A stretch of DNA of 64,000 bases from Chryseobacterium sp. Leaf405 (lineage in GTDB: Bacteria; Bacteroidota; Bacteroidia; Flavobacteriales; Weeksellaceae), in assembly GCF_001425355.1 (NCBI RefSeq), contig NZ_LMQN01000002.1, forward strand, positions 221 through 64,220, given 5' to 3'. Under the pieces are notes generated by a model, which had not been told where the DNA came from, ran no database searches, and saw nothing but the letters and a program-made list of their open reading frames with translations. Positions 43,654 to 53,504 of this stretch are shown piece after piece (positions within the stretch are counted from its first letter, which is position 1; each line of letters starts with the position of its first letter). A program made the translations under genes and the position numbers.

Positions 43654-44653
43654 AATTATTGAGATTTGGTTGAATTAAAAATTAATTTATTGGCTTTCTA
43701 TTCTTAAAATTACAAATTTAAAATGATAGTCAATACAAATTCTCATCAAAATAATAATCATTTTCCTAAAATTAGGGATAAGAAATTTAAAAACTTATCA
43801 CATAGATAAAAGAAGAATTAGTAAAGTAGAATATAATCCAATATGCATAATAATTTTGAAGGCAGGTCGAAAATAATAACTGCTTTGGGTTCTTAAATAA
43901 AGTATAAATAATTATAATACAATTAGTTATTACTTGAATAGCTTTACGCCTAAAAAATTAGCATCCCAATATTGAAATTATTAATGATATTACATTATAT
44001 TTGCATTAAATTAAGTCGGAAGGAATATTTGGATTAAAAAACATTATTATTTTATGTTATTTAATATGAAATTTATTGATGGTCAATGGATTAAGTCTTT
44101 CTAGATGATTTGTTTGTCAATAATTCAATTATCTCTCTTTTCTCTCTTAATTTCCAATTTTATTTTAAAACACAAATTTTTGAATCAATCTTTTTAATGT
44201 TTGATGAAATGTAAAATGTTTACATATAATCAAAGATCACTCTAATTTTAGTTTTTAATTTTTGCGATTATTGCACTATTATTATATTTATAGAACTAAA
44301 TTTAGGTAGTTGTCAGAATTGAGATTAGATAAGTCAATGTTTCGTGCAAAACTTTTTATTCTTTTATTCTGATGTTCCTTCAGAATGGCTACTAAGCAAT
44401 TTTCTCAGTATAATTATGAGTCCAAAGATCTTATTTTACATAAATTAAGAATTAAAAATATTAAATATAATATGTAAGGTTAAATTACTAATGAGAATTA
44501 AATTCACAAATAATGCTAAAAATATACTATTTTGCTTTAATTGGAATGAAAATTGCTACAAAGTGAAATGGTTTAAAGAGTATGTTAATTATTATTTCAC
44601 CGATATGTGAAATTTTAAAATTTAATAAATTGTAAAAAAACAGTAAATAGTAA
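43654..44653 (+). other. 1-kb AT-rich region upstream of the exopolysaccharide cluster
   Basis: No convincing gene. One 39-codon frame (44491-44610) lacks support. A good promoter-like pair lies at 43972-44003, leaving about 650 nt that would be an untranslated leader for the polysaccharide operon. The rest is strongly A/T, with a pyrimidine-rich patch near 44130-44160. Confidence 0.6.
43972..44003 (+). promoter_or_regulatory. Candidate promoter of the exopolysaccharide operon
   Basis: TTG (43972-43974), a 21-nt spacer and TATATTTG (43996-44003) fully match the Bacteroidota housekeeping pattern. It is the best match in the 1-kb gap, 650 nt before the wza-type gene. Confidence 0.5.
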
Positions 44654-45442
44654 ATGAAGAAAACCATTATCACTTATATCATATTACTTTCAGTTACGTT
44701 ATTATCGTGTAAACCTAAGCAGAATATGGTATATCTCTCAAATCATAATATGGAAGAAGAGGTTAACAAGGCAAAGTTTCAGGGATTAAATATTCAGGAG
44801 GGAGATGTTCTTTTAATTCTTGTTTCTGCATTGGATGAATTAGCGGTAAAGCCTTTTAATTTAAATACTGCAAATAAGGTTGGAAGTGAGTCTAATGCAG
44901 GAATAAATCAATATGTACAGCCGAGCGAATATCTTGTAAATGAAGAGGGGAATATCTATTTTCCAGTATTAGGTAATATATATTGCAAAGGAATGTCTAA
45001 GATACAACTGAAGCAGGAACTGGAAACTCGCTTAAAAAGATATCTTACAGATCCTATGGTGAGCATTAATTTAAAAAATTTCAATATAAGTGTTTTAGGT
45101 GAAGTGAAAAATCCTGGTCAGAAAGAAAGTCTTTCTCAAAAGATAAATATTTTCCAGGCATTAGGTCTTGCAGGGGATATGACGGATTTTGGAGACCGTA
45201 CTCATGTAAAACTTATCCGTACGGGTGATGATGGTGGAGATCAAGTTGTTAATGTAGATCTTACAAGATCGGATATTGTAAGTTCGCCTTACTATTATAT
45301 GAAGCAAAACGATATTTTATATGTACAGCCGGATAAAAATAAGCAGGTTCAGGCAAATTCTAATCCAAACAGAGTACTTATATTCCAGATTATTGGAGCA
45401 TTATTAACGGCAGGAACGCTTATTATAGCGTTAACAAGATAA
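44654..45442 (+). CDS. Outer-membrane polysaccharide export lipoprotein (Wza-type)
   Basis: 262 residues. The lipobox LLSC gives Cys19. The export domain follows (about 45-125: GLNIQEGDVLLILVS, YLVNEEGNIYFPVLGNI), then a SLBB domain (about 130-215: FNISVLGEVKNPGQKES), and a C-terminal membrane helix (about 240-260). Proteins of this type form the periplasmic and outer-membrane channel for capsule or exopolysaccharide. It is the first gene of the cluster, 9 nt before the Wzc-type kinase gene. Confidence 0.93.
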   Translation: MKKTIITYIILLSVTLLSCKPKQNMVYLSNHNMEEEVNKAKFQGLNIQEGDVLLILVSALDELAVKPFNLNTANKVGSESNAGINQYVQPSEYLVNEEGNIYFPVLGNIYCKGMSKIQLKQELETRLKRYLTDPMVSINLKNFNISVLGEVKNPGQKESLSQKINIFQALGLAGDMTDFGDRTHVKLIRTGDDGGDQVVNVDLTRSDIVSSPYYYMKQNDILYVQPDKNKQVQANSNPNRVLIFQIIGALLTAGTLIIALTR

Positions 45443-45451
45443 GAAGAGAGT

Positions 45452-47788
45452 ATGCAGCAAGTAGAATTTCAGGTACAAGAAGAAAAATTAAATTTAAGAA
45501 AAGTAATTTCTCAATATCTGTATAAATGGCCATGGTTTATTGCCTCTGTTTTGGTCTTTGTAATAGGGGCATATATTTATCTTAGGTACAGTGTACCACA
45601 ATATCAATCTAAAACCACTCTTAAATTTGATAAAAAACAAAATGATCTTACTTCAGCATTATCTGATTTAGATAATCTTGGGATAGGCTTAGGTAATGCT
45701 GATGAACTAAAAAGTGAGGCGGCAGTTGTAAATTCGCGACCAATACTGATGCAGGTGGTACAAAATCTTAATCTTAATGTTGAATATTACAATTCCGGGG
45801 AAATTAAAGATTCGCAATTATTTACTAATGCTCCTATAACCGCAAAGATTATCGCTTACAATAAAAATAAAAAGTTCGTATCCTCTGAGTATACTGTAAA
45901 AAATGTAAAAGGAGATGAGTTTACCCTTACAAGTGAGAAAAAAGTAAAGTTTACAGGGAAGTTTAATATTCCTTTGCAATTAGATTTTGGAACAGTAATA
46001 CTAAAAAGAAATCCTTTGCTTTCTTTTAATTCAGAATATAAAATCATTTTCTGGAATCCTATTGAAAAGGTGAAAAAATTGGAAAAGAAAGTTGAGGTAA
46101 ATTTGCCTGATGAAAAGGCGATGTTGATGGAAATTAGCTTGATTGGCTCCCTTCCTGAAAAATCTGAGGCTATTCTGAATGAAGTAACCAAACAATATAA
46201 CCTAGACGGACAGAGAGATAAAAATTTACAAGCTGAGAATACTCAGAAATTTATTGATAAAAGATTGGAGGTTATTACAAGAGACCTTTCTGGAGTAGAA
46301 AACCAAAAAGAAGATTTTCAAAACCGTAATAAGATTGTTGATATACAGGCGCAGGCAGAATTGGCACTTCAGAATACTAGTGAAAATACAAAATCTCTCC
46401 TTCTTCAGCAGACGCAGCTTGATCTTCTAAATTCTTTATCTACAGAGGCTTTAAAGAATAATAATCAACTTATGCCCTCAAATTTAGGATTGAATCCTTC
46501 ATTGGAACAATCAATCTCCCAGTATAATCAGCTCTTAATTGCGAAAAATAAGACTATGAAGCAGGCAACTAATGAAAATCCAGCTGTCATAGAGATGAAC
46601 AAAGAGATTACTGCATTAAAGGATATCATTCGGAATAATATTCGTGAGCAGAAAGAAACGGTACAGTCGGGAATTTCTCAACTTCAAAAACAAATATCAG
46701 TAAATAATAACACTATAGATAAGGTGCCGGGACAATCTAAGGTCTACAGGGGAATTGAGCGTCAACAGAATCTTAAAGAACAGCTCTTTTTATTTCTTCT
46801 TCAGAAAAGAGAGGAAAACTCTATAAACCTTTCGGTAGACGTACCTAAAGCTAAAATTGTTAATCCTGCTTTTACAGATGATACTCCGGTGTCACCTAAA
46901 ATGAGTATTGTCTTTCCGGGAGCATTTTTTCTTGGGATAATACTGCCTTTTGCTATTTTCTATTTATTATTCATGTTTGATGATAAAATTTACGGCAGAG
47001 ACGATGTTAAAGAACGATCTAATTTGGGAGTATTGGTTGATATACCTTCATTAAATGATGATGATAATCATTTAGTACAGAGAAATGATTTTTCAGAATT
47101 GGCAGAAGCTTTCAGGGTATTGGCGTCTAATCTTAAATTTGTTTTACCTGCAAAAGATTCGGCTAAAGTGATCATGGTAACTTCTTCGGTAAAAGGAGAG
47201 GGGAAAACTCTCGTATCTGTTAATCTGGCACTAACTTTAGCAAATAAGAATAGTAGAGCTCTTCTGATTGGTTCCGATATTCGTAACCCACAGATTCAGC
47301 GATATGACAGTGAACCTACTAAAAGGAAGGGTCTTACAGAATTTTTATATGATGAATCTGTAAATGTAGAAGATCTTATCCATATCTCAACTACCAATCC
47401 TTTTTGTGATGTTATTTACGCAGGAGCCATTCCTCCAAATCCGCAGGAACTGCTTTCTAATGGAAGATACAAAAAGCTTATTGAGCAGATGGCATCTCAA
47501 TATTCTTATATTATTATTGACTCCGCACCGCTTATGCTGGTTTCAGATACATTGAGTATTGCTGATACGGCAGATGCAACACTATATGTTTTAAGATCAG
47601 GCGTATCAAAAAATATCTTGCTTGATTTTGCAAATGATCTTGTAAGAGATTCAAAATTAAATAATGTATCTCTTGTTATTAATGATGTCTCAAAACGTGC
47701 GGGAGGTTATGGATATAACTACAGTTACGGTTATGGCTATAGCAATAGTGAAAAGAAAAGTTGGTGGAAAAAAATGCTTAAATCATAG
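45452..47788 (+). CDS. Wzc-type polysaccharide co-polymerase and tyrosine autokinase
   Basis: 778 residues. A Wzz domain lies between two membrane helices (about 30-48 and 490-512) with a long coiled-coil periplasmic part. The cytoplasmic BY-kinase domain has Walker A SSVKGEGKTL near 577, Walker A' LLIGSDIRNP near 607 and Walker B YIIIDSAP. The C-terminus is a tyrosine cluster (GGYGYNYSYGYGYSN), the autophosphorylation tail. It controls chain length and export together with the Wza-type protein. The next gene follows after 2 nt. Confidence 0.95.
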   Translation: MQQVEFQVQEEKLNLRKVISQYLYKWPWFIASVLVFVIGAYIYLRYSVPQYQSKTTLKFDKKQNDLTSALSDLDNLGIGLGNADELKSEAAVVNSRPILMQVVQNLNLNVEYYNSGEIKDSQLFTNAPITAKIIAYNKNKKFVSSEYTVKNVKGDEFTLTSEKKVKFTGKFNIPLQLDFGTVILKRNPLLSFNSEYKIIFWNPIEKVKKLEKKVEVNLPDEKAMLMEISLIGSLPEKSEAILNEVTKQYNLDGQRDKNLQAENTQKFIDKRLEVITRDLSGVENQKEDFQNRNKIVDIQAQAELALQNTSENTKSLLLQQTQLDLLNSLSTEALKNNNQLMPSNLGLNPSLEQSISQYNQLLIAKNKTMKQATNENPAVIEMNKEITALKDIIRNNIREQKETVQSGISQLQKQISVNNNTIDKVPGQSKVYRGIERQQNLKEQLFLFLLQKREENSINLSVDVPKAKIVNPAFTDDTPVSPKMSIVFPGAFFLGIILPFAIFYLLFMFDDKIYGRDDVKERSNLGVLVDIPSLNDDDNHLVQRNDFSELAEAFRVLASNLKFVLPAKDSAKVIMVTSSVKGEGKTLVSVNLALTLANKNSRALLIGSDIRNPQIQRYDSEPTKRKGLTEFLYDESVNVEDLIHISTTNPFCDVIYAGAIPPNPQELLSNGRYKKLIEQMASQYSYIIIDSAPLMLVSDTLSIADTADATLYVLRSGVSKNILLDFANDLVRDSKLNNVSLVINDVSKRAGGYGYNYSYGYGYSNSEKKSWWKKMLKS

Positions 47789-47790
47789 AA

Positions 47791-48759
47791 ATGTATACAA
47801 TTTTAATAACAGGGGGAGCTGGTTTTATAGGCTCTAATCTGACTGATTTTTTTTTGAATAAAGGATACTCTGTGGTATGTCTGGATAATTTTGCAACAGG
47901 ACACCGTCATAATATTGAGGCTTTTCTTGAAAGGCCAAATTATACGCTGATCGAAGGTGATATTCGTGATCTGGAAACCTGTCATAAAGCAGTAGAAAAT
48001 GTAGACTATGTATTGCATCAGGCAGCGTTAGGCTCTGTTCCCAGATCGATTAAAGATCCGATTACAAGTAATGATGTGAATGTTTCAGGATTTTTAAATA
48101 TGCTGGTTGCTGCACGTGATGCCAAAGTAAAACGTTTTGTATACGCTGCATCATCATCAACTTATGGGGATTCTGCATCTTTGCCAAAAGTGGAAGATGT
48201 TATTGGAAGACCTTTATCACCTTATGCTATCACCAAATATGTAAATGAATTATATGCTGATGTTTTCGGTAAAACATATGGGTTAAAATGTATCGGATTA
48301 AGATATTTCAATGTATTTGGACGCAGACAAGATCCTAACGGAGCTTATGCGGCTGTAATTCCCTTATTTGTAAAGCAACTGATGAACCATGAATCTCCGA
48401 CCATCAACGGGACAGGAGACTATTCACGTGACTTCACCTATATTGATAATGTAATTCAGATGAATGAGTTGGCTATGCTTACTGAGAAACCTGAAGCGAT
48501 TAATACTGTTTATAATACAGCAGTTGGAGATCGTACAACATTAAATGATTTAGTGGGATATCTTAAAAAATATCTTAGTAAATTTGATGAAAAAATTGGG
48601 GATATCAATATCAATTATGGTCCAAACCGTGTTGGAGATATTCCGCATTCACTGGCTTCCGTTGAAAAAGCACAACAATTATTGGGTTATAACCCTAGTC
48701 ATACCATAGAAAAAGGATTACAGGAAGCGATCACTTGGTATTGGGAAAATTTAAAATGA
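47791..48759 (+). CDS. UDP-N-acetylglucosamine 4-epimerase type SDR (WbpP/TviC-like)
   Basis: The 322-residue extended short-chain dehydrogenase has the NAD motif TGGAGFIGSN (6-15), the catalytic region AASSSTYGD and the YAITK Tyr/Lys pair. LDNFATGHRHNI and the overall layout fit the WbpP/Gne group that interconverts UDP-GlcNAc and UDP-GalNAc (or their uronic acids). Placed directly before a UDP-sugar dehydrogenase, it probably supplies UDP-GalNAc or UDP-GalNAcA for the polymer. Confidence 0.9.
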   Translation: MYTILITGGAGFIGSNLTDFFLNKGYSVVCLDNFATGHRHNIEAFLERPNYTLIEGDIRDLETCHKAVENVDYVLHQAALGSVPRSIKDPITSNDVNVSGFLNMLVAARDAKVKRFVYAASSSTYGDSASLPKVEDVIGRPLSPYAITKYVNELYADVFGKTYGLKCIGLRYFNVFGRRQDPNGAYAAVIPLFVKQLMNHESPTINGTGDYSRDFTYIDNVIQMNELAMLTEKPEAINTVYNTAVGDRTTLNDLVGYLKKYLSKFDEKIGDININYGPNRVGDIPHSLASVEKAQQLLGYNPSHTIEKGLQEAITWYWENLK

Positions 48760-48780
48760 ATAAATTTAAATCGAGTCTTT

Positions 48781-50070
48781 GTGGAAAAACAATATAAAAT
48801 TGCCGTAATAGGATTAGGATACGTAGGTCTGCCTTTAGCACGCTTATTTGCAACTCAGTATCCGGTTGTAGGTTTTGATATCAATCAAAAAAGGATTGAT
48901 GAATTGAATACCGGAGAGGACAGTACGCTAGAAGTAGAAAGTGAAATATTGAAAGCTGTTCTGATTCAAGATAATCCTCTTACTAAAAATGAGAAAGGAT
49001 TATACTGTTCGGCTGCATTTGATGATATTAAGGAGGCAAATATTTATATTATTACGGTGCCTACTCCGGTTGATCAGCATAATCGTCCTGATTTAACACC
49101 TCTGTGTAAAGCTTCGGAAACCGTTGGTAAAGTTTTATCAAAGGGAGATATTGTCATCTACGAATCAACCGTATACCCAGGCGCTACTGAAGAAGAATGT
49201 ATTCCTGTTCTGGAAAAAGTTTCAGGACTGAAATTTAACGAAGACTTTTTCGCAGGATATTCTCCTGAGCGTATTAACCCGGGAGATAAGGAACATACGG
49301 TAGAGAAAATTTTAAAAGTTACTTCTGGCTCAACACCTGAAATAGGGGAAGTAGTCGACACTTTATATAAATCGGTCATCGTCGCCGGAACACATTTAGC
49401 ACCCACTATCAAAATTGCTGAAGCAGCTAAAGTCATTGAAAATTCACAGAGAGATATTAATATCGCTTTTGTGAACGAGCTGGCAAAAATTTTCAATCTT
49501 TTAGATATTGATACTCACGCAGTCTTGGAAGCGGCAGGAACAAAATGGAACTTTCTCCCTTTCAAACCAGGATTAGTCGGAGGTCACTGTATAGGGGTAG
49601 ATCCTTATTATCTTGCACAAAAAGCACAGGAAAAAGGGTATCATCCTGAAATTATACTGGCTGGCCGACGTCTTAATGATTCCATGGGGCAGTATGTGGC
49701 TTCTGAATTGGTGAAAATCATGATTAAAAACAAGATCGCAATTAATGGCGGTAAAGTTTTGAATCTGGGAATTACTTTTAAAGAAAACTGTCCGGATGTG
49801 CGTAATACAAAAGCAGTAGATGTTATTCATGGACTTGAGGATTATTCTCTGCAGGTCACAACTTTTGACCCTTGGGCCAATCCTAAGGAAGTAAAACATG
49901 AGTATGATCTTGATGTGGTGAACGAGATGCCTGAGGAGAAGTTTGACGCAGTTATTCTTACCGTTGCTCACAAAGAATTTATGAATATAAATCTTAAAAA
50001 TTATATAAAAGAAGGCGGTGTGATTTATGATGTGAAGGGAGTTTTGGAAGAATGTGATTCCAGATTATAA
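48781..50070 (+). CDS. Nucleotide sugar dehydrogenase (WbpO/TviB-like)
   Basis: The 429-residue UDP-sugar 6-dehydrogenase carries out two NAD-dependent oxidations to a uronic acid. It has the Rossmann motif VIGLGYVGLPLARL (about 9-22), VPTPVDQHNRPDL, YSPERINPGDK, and the catalytic Cys270 in GGHCIGVDPYYLA. The frame's only plausible start after the upstream stop is GTG. Pairing with the epimerase parallels WbpP/WbpO and TviC/TviB, so UDP-GalNAcA is the likely product. Confidence 0.92.
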   Translation: MEKQYKIAVIGLGYVGLPLARLFATQYPVVGFDINQKRIDELNTGEDSTLEVESEILKAVLIQDNPLTKNEKGLYCSAAFDDIKEANIYIITVPTPVDQHNRPDLTPLCKASETVGKVLSKGDIVIYESTVYPGATEEECIPVLEKVSGLKFNEDFFAGYSPERINPGDKEHTVEKILKVTSGSTPEIGEVVDTLYKSVIVAGTHLAPTIKIAEAAKVIENSQRDINIAFVNELAKIFNLLDIDTHAVLEAAGTKWNFLPFKPGLVGGHCIGVDPYYLAQKAQEKGYHPEIILAGRRLNDSMGQYVASELVKIMIKNKIAINGGKVLNLGITFKENCPDVRNTKAVDVIHGLEDYSLQVTTFDPWANPKEVKHEYDLDVVNEMPEEKFDAVILTVAHKEFMNINLKNYIKEGGVIYDVKGVLEECDSRL

Positions 50071-50090
50071 TGCGTGAACTTTATTAAGTG

Positions 50091-51500
50091 ATGGATAGTA
50101 AAACTCTAATAAAAAGTACATTAGTATATACAATTGGTAATTTTGGATCTAAGATTTTATCTTTTCTGCTAATACCTGTTTATTCTTATTATCTTTCCAA
50201 AAAAGAATTAGGGGAGTATGATTTAGTTCTTACAAGCGTTAATTTGTTAGTGCCGTTCGTTTCCTTGCAAATGAATGAAGCTATCTACAGATGGTTTCTG
50301 GACAAAGAAAATAAAAAAGAAAATTATATTGATAATATATTTAAACAATGTAGCATTTTATTATTAACCTCTTTTATTATTTTTGAGTTATTACTCTATC
50401 TAATTGGCTTTTTTTATAAAATTCCTTATCAAAAAGAGTTGTCATTATTGATATTGAGCTCATGTTTATTACCTTTTTTTCAACAAATTTTAAGAGGATT
50501 AGGTTTAACAAAGTTTTATTCGTTTATCGGGATTTTAAATAGTTTATTTATCTTCTCCTTGAGCTTAATTTTTTTACTTACAGACATATTTAAAGATAAA
50601 GTTCAAGGTATTTTTTATGCACTTTTTATAAGTAATTTTATTGCAATTATATTAATGTTTTTTAAAGTTAGTTTTCTTTCTAAAATGTATTTTAGTATGA
50701 AAATTAATTATAAGTTACAAAAACAGATTTTATTTTATTCTCTTCCATTAATACTAAATTCTGTAAGCTGGTGGATAATTAATGCATCGGACAGATATGT
50801 TATTTTAAAATTTTTAACGATAGAAGATAATGGTATTTATGCAATCTCTGCCAGATTACCTGCTATTTTAACAATCTTTAATACTGTTTTTATGTTAGCT
50901 TGGCAAGATATGGCGATTTCTGCAAGCGATCCTAATAATTCCTTTTTTTCAAAATTATTTAATAAATATATATCTTTAAACATAGGATTATCTACAGTTT
51001 TAATAGCGGCCACACCTTTAATTACTGAATTTTTGTTTGATTCTAAGTTTTATGAATCCTGGAAATATGCAACCCTTTTATATATAGGTTCTTGCTTTTC
51101 ATCTATTTCGGGCTTTTTAGGTGCTATTTATCTTAAAACAAAATCAACTAAAGGTATTTTTATTACTAGTATAATAGGAGCGTTGACAAATTTATTTATT
51201 TCGATAATTTTTATAAGATATATTGGTCTTTATGCGCCCGCTTTAGGTACATTCGTAAGCTTTTTTGTAATGTTTATAATTAGGTATAAACATACGGCTG
51301 AGATTTTAAAATTAGAAATTAATGTAAATAATTTAATTATACAGCTTTTAATAGTTTTTAGCATAATTACCATACTATATCTAAATAGTAATCACATGGT
51401 TTCATTATCATTAATATTATTATCCATCTGTATATTCTGTTACTTTAATAAAGATATTTTAAGAAATGTCCTTAAAAAAATAAATTTTCTAAAAAAATAA
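50091..51500 (+). CDS. Wzx-type lipid-linked oligosaccharide flippase
   Basis: About 469 residues from the ATG (a GTG lies directly before it). Twelve to fourteen hydrophobic helices and the N-terminal TLVYTIGNFGSKILSFLLIPVY are typical of the PST/MATE-like polysaccharide transporter family, which moves undecaprenyl-linked repeat units across the inner membrane. From here to 56934 the DNA is visibly more AT-rich than the genes around it, a sign of acquired or exchanged cluster DNA. Confidence 0.9.
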   Translation: MDSKTLIKSTLVYTIGNFGSKILSFLLIPVYSYYLSKKELGEYDLVLTSVNLLVPFVSLQMNEAIYRWFLDKENKKENYIDNIFKQCSILLLTSFIIFELLLYLIGFFYKIPYQKELSLLILSSCLLPFFQQILRGLGLTKFYSFIGILNSLFIFSLSLIFLLTDIFKDKVQGIFYALFISNFIAIILMFFKVSFLSKMYFSMKINYKLQKQILFYSLPLILNSVSWWIINASDRYVILKFLTIEDNGIYAISARLPAILTIFNTVFMLAWQDMAISASDPNNSFFSKLFNKYISLNIGLSTVLIAATPLITEFLFDSKFYESWKYATLLYIGSCFSSISGFLGAIYLKTKSTKGIFITSIIGALTNLFISIIFIRYIGLYAPALGTFVSFFVMFIIRYKHTAEILKLEINVNNLIIQLLIVFSIITILYLNSNHMVSLSLILLSICIFCYFNKDILRNVLKKINFLKK

Positions 51501-51502
51501 AA

Positions 51503-52498
51503 ATGAATTCCAATAAAGAAAATATTATAACACTAAAAAACATAATTTCTACACAACTTACACCACTTATAAATAATGATTTTATTTTATTGGATATTCC
51601 CAATCACAGGAATATAGGAGATTCTTTGATTTGGAAAGGAGAACTAGAATTTTTTAAAGAATTAGAATATAAATGTATTGGGCAATATAATAGATATACG
51701 TTCAAGAAAAGTATTATTAAATCTAAGGAAACTATTATTCTTTTACATGGTGGAGGAAATTTTGGAGATATTTATGAATCTAGTCAAATCTTTAAAAGAT
51801 ATATAATTGAAAATTTTCCTGATAATAAAATTATTGTTTTGCCTCAGACCGTACATTACAATAATAATGAAAATCTAAAGAGGGATTTTACAATCTTCAA
51901 TAGACATAATGATTTGCATATTTTTGTAAGAGATTTTGTTTCATATGATATTTTAAAATTGAATTTCAATGAAGAAAGACTAAAATTGGCTCCAGATATG
52001 GCGTTCTTTTTAAATTTTGATTCTGATATTAAAGATAAGGTGGATGATAAGTGTAAAAACTTATATCTGAATAGGACTGATGCAGAGGCCAGCAAAGATT
52101 CTTTTCAGAATTTTATAGATGGTGAGTATTACGTGCAGGATTGGCCAACCTATAATTCTGATTCAAACAGAATAAATACCCTAACTAATTATGTAGAGGC
52201 TTTGGATGGTAAAATTTCTAAAGTTATAAAACATATACCTGTTTTTTCTCTGCTGCTGGATAATGCCTATGGACTGAAAAAGAAAAATGGAATGGATTTG
52301 CATATTAACAGGGGGAAATCTTTTATTAACGAATATGATAAAATCTATACTACCCGTTTGCATGGTTTAATAATCAGTATTTTATTAGATAAAGAAGTCA
52401 TTATTCTAGACAATGTATATGGAAAAAGTAAAAATTTTTATGATACATGGCTTAAAAATTTTAATAATGTAAAACTTTTAGTAAAAAATGGATCCTAA
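51503..52498 (+). CDS. Polysaccharide pyruvyl transferase family protein
   Basis: 331 residues. LLDIPNHRNIGDSLIW and LLHGGGNFGDIY are the N-terminal family motifs, and YTTRLHGLIISILLDKEVI is the C-terminal motif with the Arg and His that contact the phosphoenolpyruvate moiety. It would add a ketal-linked pyruvate to a sugar of the repeat unit, giving an acidic polymer. Its end overlaps the next gene by 11 bases. Confidence 0.9.
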   Translation: MNSNKENIITLKNIISTQLTPLINNDFILLDIPNHRNIGDSLIWKGELEFFKELEYKCIGQYNRYTFKKSIIKSKETIILLHGGGNFGDIYESSQIFKRYIIENFPDNKIIVLPQTVHYNNNENLKRDFTIFNRHNDLHIFVRDFVSYDILKLNFNEERLKLAPDMAFFLNFDSDIKDKVDDKCKNLYLNRTDAEASKDSFQNFIDGEYYVQDWPTYNSDSNRINTLTNYVEALDGKISKVIKHIPVFSLLLDNAYGLKKKNGMDLHINRGKSFINEYDKIYTTRLHGLIISILLDKEVIILDNVYGKSKNFYDTWLKNFNNVKLLVKNGS

Positions 52499-53504
52499 AA
52501 TTTCAGTTATTTTACCAGCATTCAATGCTGAAAAATATCTTAGTGATGCTGTTGATAGTATACTTTCACAAAGCTACACAGATTTTGAATTATTAATTAT
52601 CAATGATGGTTCTTCAGATTCTACAAAAGATATTATTCTTGGTTATAATGATAAACGAATTAGATATATAGAGAATGAAAGGAATTTAGGATTAATAGAA
52701 ACTTTAAATAAAGGTATATTATTATCCAAAGGCAAATATATTGCTAGAATGGATGCAGATGATATTTGCGATTTATCACGTTTTGAGATTCAGATAGATT
52801 TTATGGAAAAAAATACTGAATATATTATATGCAGCTCGTCCAGAAAAGAATTTACTGAGAATATTTCCCAATACCACCTGAGTATGCTTCCAGTTGATAA
52901 TATATCAATTAGAATACATTCTGTTTTCAGTACACCTTTTACCCATCCTGCAGTGATGTTCAGATCAGATATTATCAAAGAAAATAATCTTTTTTTCGAA
53001 AAGGATTTTAAGTATGCTGAGGATTATCAATTGTGGATAAAAATATTACAATATGGTAAAGGTTATAATTTTAAATTACCTCTGTTATATTATAGAAATA
53101 CACCAAACAGTCAGACAAATGTTGGTGCAAGTCAAATAGAAGATAGAAAGAAAACAATATCTAATATTCAACAATTAGCTTTAAAGCAGCACAATATTGT
53201 TTTAAATCAAAAAGAGTTGGATTTTATTTACATCTTATCTTTATCAGAGAAGATAAGAAATATAGATTTTGAGATATTTCCTGTAGAGTTTATTATTTCT
53301 TTTTTTAAAAAGCTTTATGCGGAATTAGAAGTAAGTTACCCAGGTAATAAATTTAATATAGAATGCGTTTTAGGTAAAAGATATCTTAAGATTTTACTAT
53401 TTAACGTAAAAAGATTGCCATTTACTTTTTTACTGAAATTAGCACTTAGTAAATTAACTTTTTTTGGAATATATGAATTGATAGATGAAAAGACTAGAAA
53501 CTAA
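52488..53504 (+). CDS. Family 2 glycosyltransferase
   Basis: 338 residues. A GT-A fold opens with ISVILPAFNAEKYLSDAV, then LIINDGSSDST, and the metal-binding acidic motif ARMDADD (Asp89, Asp91, Asp92). The acceptor region contains EDYQLWIKI, the usual ED motif of the catalytic base. It is an inverting transferase that adds a sugar to the lipid-linked intermediate on the cytoplasmic side. It overlaps its neighbours by 11 and 20 bases. Confidence 0.92.
   Translation: MDPKISVILPAFNAEKYLSDAVDSILSQSYTDFELLIINDGSSDSTKDIILGYNDKRIRYIENERNLGLIETLNKGILLSKGKYIARMDADDICDLSRFEIQIDFMEKNTEYIICSSSRKEFTENISQYHLSMLPVDNISIRIHSVFSTPFTHPAVMFRSDIIKENNLFFEKDFKYAEDYQLWIKILQYGKGYNFKLPLLYYRNTPNSQTNVGASQIEDRKKTISNIQQLALKQHNIVLNQKELDFIYILSLSEKIRNIDFEIFPVEFIISFFKKLYAELEVSYPGNKFNIECVLGKRYLKILLFNVKRLPFTFLLKLALSKLTFFGIYELIDEKTRN

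Noticed and set aside
44491..44610. 39-codon open frame before the exopolysaccharide cluster
   Set aside because: No ribosome-binding or family support, and it lies within a highly A/T leader where such frames occur by chance.
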